Source of the DNA: Planctomycetota bacterium
GTDB taxonomy: Bacteria; Planctomycetota; Phycisphaerae; Phycisphaerales; Phycisphaeraceae
Length of the DNA: 41,540 bases
Direction of reading: 5' to 3'
Assembly (NCBI GenBank): GCA_024279865.1
Contig: JAJRRC010000080.1
Span: 1 to 41,540 of the forward strand
Positions 39,411 through 41,540 of this stretch are shown piece by piece (within the stretch, counting starts at the first letter, position 1; the number at the start of each line of letters is the position of its first letter). The translations under genes and the position numbers were made by a program. The notes below the pieces were generated by a model. The model worked only from the letters and a program-made list of their open reading frames with translations, was not told the DNA's origin and made no database searches.

Positions 39411-41228
39411 ATGCAACAACACCTTCTTGGCTTGTGGCACTTTGATCAATCCCATCGTCACGTGGCACTCAACGCGGTGGACGGGGGTGAGCCGTTTCAA
39501 ATTTTCGGGGCCATCCATGAACCACGCCGATTCGGATCGGCCCTGGTCTTACGATTGCCCGGTGACCGAGCTTGTGGCCCAGCACCCGGACGACTCATCA
39601 GCGGCAGCGTCTGCTTCTGGGCTCGTACCCAAGGCGGACAAGGCGAAGTTGAATTAATCAACGTTCAAGGCGAACTGCAAATCCTCATCGACTTCAACAA
39701 CAACCGCCAAATCGTAGCGACCCTAGACGACCAAGTTCTCGTCGGCAAAACCTCCATGGACGACAACCGTTGGCAACACCTGGCCATCACGTTCAATCCC
39801 GATGGCATTTGGCTTTATCTGGATGGCAACTGTATTGCAAGCGACGAACAAGCCCATCACGGATTGCCCCGCGGCCTGGCGCAACAAGCCTTCATTTCCA
39901 TCGGCCCCCTCCCCGCCCCCGCCCCCGGAAGTGCCCTCGGTTCCCCTCAAAACGCCTCGCCAAGTATGAAAAATGTTTCAGGGGAAACTGCTGAGGGATA
40001 CGAAAACACCACACCAGGGATTCGAACAGACGTCTCAAAAACTTCCGGGGGGGGGGGGGGGATTGATGAATTGGCGATTTTTAATACCGCGTTGGTGCGT
40101 CCGCAAATCAATGACCTGATGCACGGCGCTCTTGAGCCGACCGACCCACAAATCCAGGTTCCACCGCCTGGGGTCATTGACGCAACGCCTTTGATCAACC
40201 ACCACGATCCAACCTGTGGCATACAAAACGCCATCAATGCCTTGGGACCCACCGGCGGCATCGTACAACTGCCGCCAACGCGACTGATCCTCAGACAAGG
40301 ACTCGTCGTTCCCAGCCACACCACACTCTGCGGAACCGCTCACCATACCATCCTTGCAGCACCCCAACCCGCCGGATGCCCGATCATGCTCAATGTTCGA
40401 GCGGGTAGCGATTGTATCGAAGTTGAAGATGTCAGCTTGTTTGATGTCGGCGATGCCATCCTCATTCGAAGTATCCAACAACAAGGACCTGCCGCCACCA
40501 CTGCCATCATCGAACGAATCGATGGCCGTGCCCTTTGGCTCTCACAAGCATTGCTTCAAAACTATGATGCCAACGCCCCCACATGGGTTTGTCATACCTT
40601 CAACATGATCCAATCTCTAGGCCAACATCATGTGACCATCAGGGACCTGGACATCGAAGGAACCCTCAAAAACCTCGGCGAAATACCCTTTGGCACCGAT
40701 AGCGGCTGTGCAGCCATTGCCATGACCCATTGCCTAGAATCGAGCATTCAAAACTGCCATATCACCGATTGGCTTCACGATGGCATCGCTCTGTTTCATT
40801 GCCAGCGATCCAATGTCTTAAACTGCTCGGCCCGTCATTGCCAAGGACATGGACTGCTGTTGGGCGATGGGTCGATGTACACCCGGTGGAAACACAACAC
40901 GGCCATGCTCAACGGCCGCAGCGGCATGCACGTCCGCAACCACTCTAGGCTCTCCATCATTAGCCAAAATATCCTGTTGCAAAATCAAGCGACCAACCTC
41001 AGTGGCCACAGCATGGACCACCGAATCACCGATAACCTGACCCAAGAAGATTCCACGCCCCCCCCCGGAAGTGCCCCCGGAAGCCCCCCCAGAAATGCCC
41101 CCGAAAATTCCCCCGGCTCCCCCGGCTCCCCCGGTTCCCCCGCACCTTCTCCCACAGCACCTGACCGTGCTGCCGAACAAACCACCTCCGTCTCACAACG
41201 CATGCGCGGCCTTGATGCCTTTGATTAA
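39411..41228 (+). CDS. LamG-like domain plus parallel beta-helix protein
   Basis: The 605-residue protein has an N-terminal concanavalin/LamG-type domain (about 1-215: LLGLWHFDQSHRHVALNAVDGG, WQHLAITFNPDGIWLYLDGNCIAS, IDELAIFNTALVRPQINDLM), then a right-handed parallel beta-helix (about 230-560) like pectate-lyase-fold proteins, with repeated short turns (SSIQNCHITDWLHDGIALFHCQRSNVLNCSARHCQGHGLLLG). No signal peptide is visible. LamG parts often bind carbohydrate. ATG 39411 is favoured over 39387 by the -10-like box. G-rich repeats insert at three places. Confidence 0.85.
   Translation: MQQHLLGLWHFDQSHRHVALNAVDGGEPFQIFGAIHEPRRFGSALVLRLPGDRACGPAPGRLISGSVCFWARTQGGQGEVELINVQGELQILIDFNNNRQIVATLDDQVLVGKTSMDDNRWQHLAITFNPDGIWLYLDGNCIASDEQAHHGLPRGLAQQAFISIGPLPAPAPGSALGSPQNASPSMKNVSGETAEGYENTTPGIRTDVSKTSGGGGGIDELAIFNTALVRPQINDLMHGALEPTDPQIQVPPPGVIDATPLINHHDPTCGIQNAINALGPTGGIVQLPPTRLILRQGLVVPSHTTLCGTAHHTILAAPQPAGCPIMLNVRAGSDCIEVEDVSLFDVGDAILIRSIQQQGPAATTAIIERIDGRALWLSQALLQNYDANAPTWVCHTFNMIQSLGQHHVTIRDLDIEGTLKNLGEIPFGTDSGCAAIAMTHCLESSIQNCHITDWLHDGIALFHCQRSNVLNCSARHCQGHGLLLGDGSMYTRWKHNTAMLNGRSGMHVRNHSRLSIISQNILLQNQATNLSGHSMDHRITDNLTQEDSTPPPGSAPGSPPRNAPENSPGSPGSPGSPAPSPTAPDRAAEQTTSVSQRMRGLDAFD
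39905..39945. repeat. G-rich repeat in the LamG part
   Basis: CCCCGCCCCCGCCCCCGGAA gives a PAPAPGSALGS linker inside the LamG domain, G-rich on the minus strand. It ends near 39945. Confidence 0.8.
40020..40062 (+). repeat. G-rich repeat with ATTCGAACAGACGT flank
   Basis: ATTCGAACAGACGT and then ACTTCC plus a run of 14 G code for DVSKTSGGGGG. The 14-bp flank is identical to the sequence at 36359-36372 in coaB. A run this long is prone to slippage. Confidence 0.85.
41057..41152. repeat. G-rich repeat in the C-terminal tail, 12-bp then 9-bp units
   Basis: CGGAAGTGCCCC-type units repeat every 12 bp four times (two degenerate), then TCCCCCGGC-type units every 9 bp four times, coding PGSAPGS and PGSPGSPGSP. 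The G-rich strand is the template strand. Confidence 0.9.
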
Positions 41229-41318
41229 AGCGATTCAAACTTGACCTGTTGTGCTTGGGCAGGTGTCCAAGCTCTTAGAGCACTTTGCGTAAATAAATTC
41301 CACTTATATTCGGGGATC

Positions 41319-41400
41319 GGACGCGCAAGCACGTATGCTTGCGGCTATTTTTACACGATCAACAAAATGACCCATGAAGATTATTGACGCAAAATACTCT
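41319..41400 (+). repeat. Palindromic intergenic repeat with tail, last copy
   Basis: GACGCGCAAGCACGTATGC and TGCTTGCGGCT form the compensated hairpin, followed by ATTTTTACACGATC and the tail TATTGACGCAAAATACTCT. It lies in the gap before the final partial gene. Confidence 0.85.
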
Positions 41401-41487
41401 AGCACGACAGCGCTATATTTGCTCAAGCATTCTGTCTTGATTGTCCGATAAACTCTTCAAGAGCCTGTCATCTTGGAGGATTTTGCC

Positions 41488-41540
41488 ATGAACAACGAAC
41501 AATTGTCTTCGTTTGAACCTGCGTTGGCCCACTTTCTGGA
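41488..41540 (+). CDS. 5' end of an unidentified gene (partial)
   Basis: ATG 41488 is preceded by TTGGAGGA with 8 nt between, a strong ribosome-binding site. The visible part reads MNNEQLSSFEPALAHFL and runs off the window. It is too short to identify. Confidence 0.7.
   Translation, partial: MNNEQLSSFEPALAHFL

Noticed and set aside
1-41540. tRNA, rRNA, transposase, integrase or prophage genes
   Set aside because: I looked on both strands for tRNA-like arms, rRNA-like blocks and DDE or tyrosine recombinase motifs and found none; a tRNAscan/Infernal run would be decisive.

Overview
The window looks like a chromosomal piece of a Planctomycetota bacterium, most likely class Phycisphaerae. The main clues are a protein carrying the planctomycete HYExAFE motif, a fused AroD-AroE enzyme, a stand-alone CoaB, a LamG plus parallel beta-helix protein, a GHL6-type glycoside hydrolase beside a uroporphyrinogen-decarboxylase-like enzyme, DUF11 surface repeats and WaaP-like kinases. 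This placement is inferred from gene content; no rRNA is present. No tRNA, rRNA, CRISPR array, prophage or transposase gene was found.

Layout. 0-4.6 kb: end of an unknown gene, lipoprotein plus clpP (overlapping, minus), rsmD (minus), a methyltransferase and hisS (plus). 4.6-9.1 kb: DUF11 lipoprotein with a clear terminator, a small membrane protein, aroDE and a small SD-preceded ORF. 9.5-15 kb: DUF1015 protein, ECF sigma factor followed by a membrane protein with a prepilin-like helix, ddl and a TPR protein. 15-20 kb: HYExAFE protein, exported protein, CbiX-like chelatase, GNAT acetyltransferase and VKOR-DsbA fusion. 20-27 kb: divergent GHL6 hydrolase and UroD-like enzyme, small protein, rmuC, PfkB kinase and a small lipoprotein. 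27-33 kb: Kdo/WaaP-like kinase, gatB, zinc-ribbon membrane protein and OFA-family transporter. 33-41.5 kb: GT2-methyltransferase fusion, M16 pseudopeptidase, coaB, GT4 glycosyltransferase divergent from a second WaaP-like kinase, LamG/beta-helix protein and the start of one more gene. The genes are mostly short units with frequent strand switches, so there are few real operons (clpP-lipoprotein, GNAT-VKOR, M16-coaB).

The striking content is the repeats. (1) A G-rich repeat built on ACTTCCGGGGG is found at more than a dozen loci, both between genes and inside at least eight genes, where it is kept in frame as 12-bp or 9-bp units and codes for SGG/PGS/PGE linkers. An intergenic array has nine exact 11-bp units. 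(2) A separate family of intergenic palindromes (core GCACGCAGTATGCGTGC or its compensated GCAAGCA/TGCTTGC form) occurs about ten times, some copies with a conserved downstream tail. (3) Two elements are bounded by inverted TGATAACTGA motifs and lie directly against downstream genes; one has apparently removed the normal start codon of ddl. (4) A 140-bp element has 36-bp inverted ends. In addition, at least eight genes have a -10-like hexamer only 6-12 nt before the start codon and no Shine-Dalgarno, which suggests frequent leaderless transcription. All calls come from reading the sequence; no database search was run.
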